Below, in pieces: positions 62,159-64,000 of a stretch of DNA of 64,000 nucleotides. The translations under genes were made by a program, and so were the position numbers. Numbering within the stretch: the stretch's first letter is position 1; each line of letters starts with the position of its first letter. Source of the DNA: Spongilla lacustris (lineage: Eukaryota > Porifera > Demospongiae > Spongillida > Spongillidae); the NCBI GenBank assembly GCA_949361645.1, contig OX442423.1, positions 3,778,023 through 3,842,022 of the forward strand, written 5' to 3'. The notes under the pieces were generated by a model. It ran no database searches. It saw only the letters and a program-made list of their open reading frames with translations, and was not told the origin of the DNA.

Positions 62159-62428
62159 ACATTCTCTACGAGAAAGTTGGTGGTATATAGGATTTGAAGG
62201 CAATAGTGGTGTAAAAAGCAGGGAAACAAGGGTTGGATGATAATAAGGAAAAACGAAATAGTCCTATATTTAGCCGGCACATATTGTGGAACATTACATT
62301 GTGCATCAGTGCTTGTGCTAAATACAGGACTACATGTATTTCGTTTTTCCTTATCATCCAACCCTTGTTTCCGGCCCTGCTTTTTACACCACTATTAAAT
62401 TCTATACCACCAACTTTCTCGTGGGTAA
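62159..62428. mobile_element. Foldback MITE family 1, full-length copy
   Basis: The left arm ACATTCTCTACGAGAAAGTT and an inverse arm ending ACCAACTTTCTCGTGGGT pair over about 110 bp. The centre around CATATTGTGGAACATTACAT is unpaired. The right arm lacks part of the GCCTTCAAATCC block. Confidence 0.85.
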
Positions 62429-63184
62429 ACTGAAGTACAGCCGTATTTAAATCAGCGAGCTAGTTTGTTGCTTATAAATGGTACTAATACCGATCGTTTG
62501 GGTTAAGTTGTACTTGGACGCTGACTCTGTGATATGCTCTGTTCACCATTAGAAACATGTGACAAGTATTTCTTTAATTTATGGAGGATCCTAGTAACAC
62601 CATAGATATTTGATACATGGATTTGGACTGAAACCTCTCACGCACGTGATCCATTAGGACTCGTACAACATTTATTTGCAATCCGGCCGCGTTTCGCTTT
62701 TTCGGTGCGTGGGCATACGAGTTATCCTAGCTTTTAATTTTGAGCCTTTTCTAGCACTTAACGCGTGTTTTACTGGTAAGAGGTGTTCGTATAGCTATAG
62801 GTTAGTTGCCAACCCTACTCATTGTTAGGGCAGGTTGAACGTTGATTATAGTTCATAGACGGCTTGAAGGCTTTGTGCGACTGTATCGTGAGTATGGTTA
62901 AGTCGTATAGGAACCGTCTAAGCAGTTTCAGATACTTCACTACGAAAGCTATGAGGTTGAATAACCTAGCTACATGTATCTGTAGCGTGTAGTTCCTAGC
63001 GCGTACGGTGTTAGCTGGAATATAAGGCCCACTATTTGTGCGACTCACTGTAACACGTTTTCACAGTGGCACAGCATACATTTCTCGCGTAGCGGTGATG
63101 TAACCCATCCGCAGCTGCGGAGTGTGGGTCTGGGTACGGGACCAGGCCCCCCCCCCCCCTCGAACCTGAATATGAATATACAAA
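62429..63184. other. Intergenic stretch with a decayed MITE end
   Basis: No gene recognised. At 63089-63146 a GTAGCGGTGATGTAACCCAT core with GGGTCTGGGTACGGGACC marks another relative of the TAGTCTCG family; a 13-bp C run follows. Confidence 0.45.
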
Positions 63185-63185
63185 A

Positions 63186-63362
63186 CATACTCACTGAGAA
63201 AGTTGGTGGTATATTGGATTTGAAGGCAATGGTGGTGTAAAAAGGAAGGGAACAAGGGATCAACGATGGTACAAAATTTTTGAATAGTCCTATATTTAGC
63301 ACTTTTGTAGTACATGTACGTACATTTTACGTTGCTAAATATAGGACTATTCAAAAAAATTT
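63186..63362. mobile_element. Foldback MITE family 1, right part missing
   Basis: The left arm CTCACTGAGAAAGTTGGTGG through GTAAAAAGGAAGGGAACAAG, the inner pair GAATAGTCCTATATTTAGCA/TGCTAAATATAGGACTATTC, then an abrupt end. It shares its ATCAACGATGGTACAAAA centre with the 47.3-kb copy. Confidence 0.82.
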
Positions 63363-63826
63363 GTCTTCATATATTTCTGCAGATACTTGGTGAGGAAAAA
63401 GTGATATCTCAGGGGAAATGTATTTCATATACGTACTGATTTGGTAGCATTATTGGAGGCGGCTTGCCAAGCAGCTGTACAAGGGAGACATGAAGCCTGA
63501 TGAAGGACTGCTCATCAAGACTGACGTGATGACTGCAGACTGCATTGATAGTTTTGATGTGGAAACAAGAGGTGAAATGTTGAAGAAAGCTGTATATTGA
63601 TAGGACGGCAGCAAAGAAAAAAACGAAAAAGAAATTAATGAGAGAGCTATCCAGGAGAATGGCAGAAAATATCAGAAAAGAAAGCTGGAGAAGAGCTTAA
63701 AGAGGATTGATATGATGTTGAAAGAATCATGGACGAATTTCCTGAGCTTGATCAAACATCTTGACTGGTAAATCAATTGGCCACAATTCTGCGCGTCTGT
63801 CATGATTTACACAGCCCTTGTGATTA
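63363..63826. other. Unassigned sequence
   Basis: A plus-strand frame with KQLYKGDMKPDEGLLIKTDV and later lysine-rich text is open for short stretches but interrupted by stops at 63597 and later. I do not recognise it; it may be a decayed gene. Confidence 0.35.
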
Positions 63827-63967
63827 TGCCTCGAAGAAAACACTTAGTGGGCCGGCCAAACGTCTCGTGAATGGATCTGTGGTTACCCCTAGCATACCAA
63901 GCTTCTCTTTATAGCGTAACTTTCCCACTGTATCAAGCTGCTTAAACGAATCCGACATTTCAGCCAT
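63827..63967 (-). CDS. Possible first exon of an unidentified protein at window edge
   Basis: On the minus strand an ATG at 63967 opens MAEMSDSFKQLDTVGKLRYK followed by EKLGMLGVTTDPF to a stop near 63827. The frame is also open further 5' to the window end (VAVNEYTN), so the true start may lie outside. RY.EKL..LGV..DP(F/Y) phrases occur, as I remember, in short uncharacterised invertebrate proteins linked to repeats. No function can be given. Confidence 0.35.
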
Positions 63968-64000
63968 ATTCGTGTACTCATTAACGGCGACGCCTTTCCA

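Overview
The window is eukaryotic, AT-rich and intron-rich. It comes from an invertebrate animal, most likely a sponge. The reasons are metazoan families (a carotenoid/retinoid oxygenase, a GPR157-like GPCR, a type I receptor with an FN3 module), typical GT-AG introns, and many DIRS, hAT, LINE and MITE-type repeats. I cannot fix the species. There is no prokaryotic gene organisation, tRNA, rRNA or CRISPR array.

Layout. 1-11.4 kb is a transposon graveyard: a PPM1D-like phosphatase scrap, a decayed DIRS-like retroelement split by a 3,174-bp hAT element (exact 8-bp target duplication), a 60-bp minisatellite, a second frameshifted DIRS-like element (SAP domain, Gag with CCCH knuckle, RT-RNase H, truncated tyrosine recombinase), and a fragment of an uncharacterised invertebrate repeat protein. 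13.2-25.1 kb (+) is a 13-exon carotenoid oxygenase gene with all four iron-binding histidines; its exon 11-12 region is duplicated in inverted orientation just downstream. 28.1-31.7 kb (+) is a 3-exon GPR157-like receptor. 34.6-35.3 kb holds a LINE tail followed directly by a mariner-type MITE.

37.7-43.7 kb (-) is a 7-exon gene that can be assembled phase-perfectly into a 393-aa single-pass receptor: signal peptide, Cys-rich Ig-like region, FN3, Ser/Thr/Pro stalk, TM helix, and a tail with proline-rich SH3-type sites and three YxxV motifs, two of which match the ITIM consensus. 49.5-52.5 kb (-) is a multi-exon DUF6589-type gene with an in-frame stop and a frameshift. 55.9-57.2 kb (-) encodes a PD-(D/E)XK-like region fused to a divergent kinase domain, an architecture resembling Crinkler-type effectors. 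The rest is non-coding with foldback MITEs, minisatellites, (GT)n and poly-G tracts, and a roughly 1-kb duplicated segment (36.6 and 53.6 kb).

The genes do not form a pathway. The most interesting items are the ITIM-like receptor, the nuclease-kinase fusion, the two GC-AG introns found while resolving exon phases, and the inverted duplication at the oxygenase 3' end.
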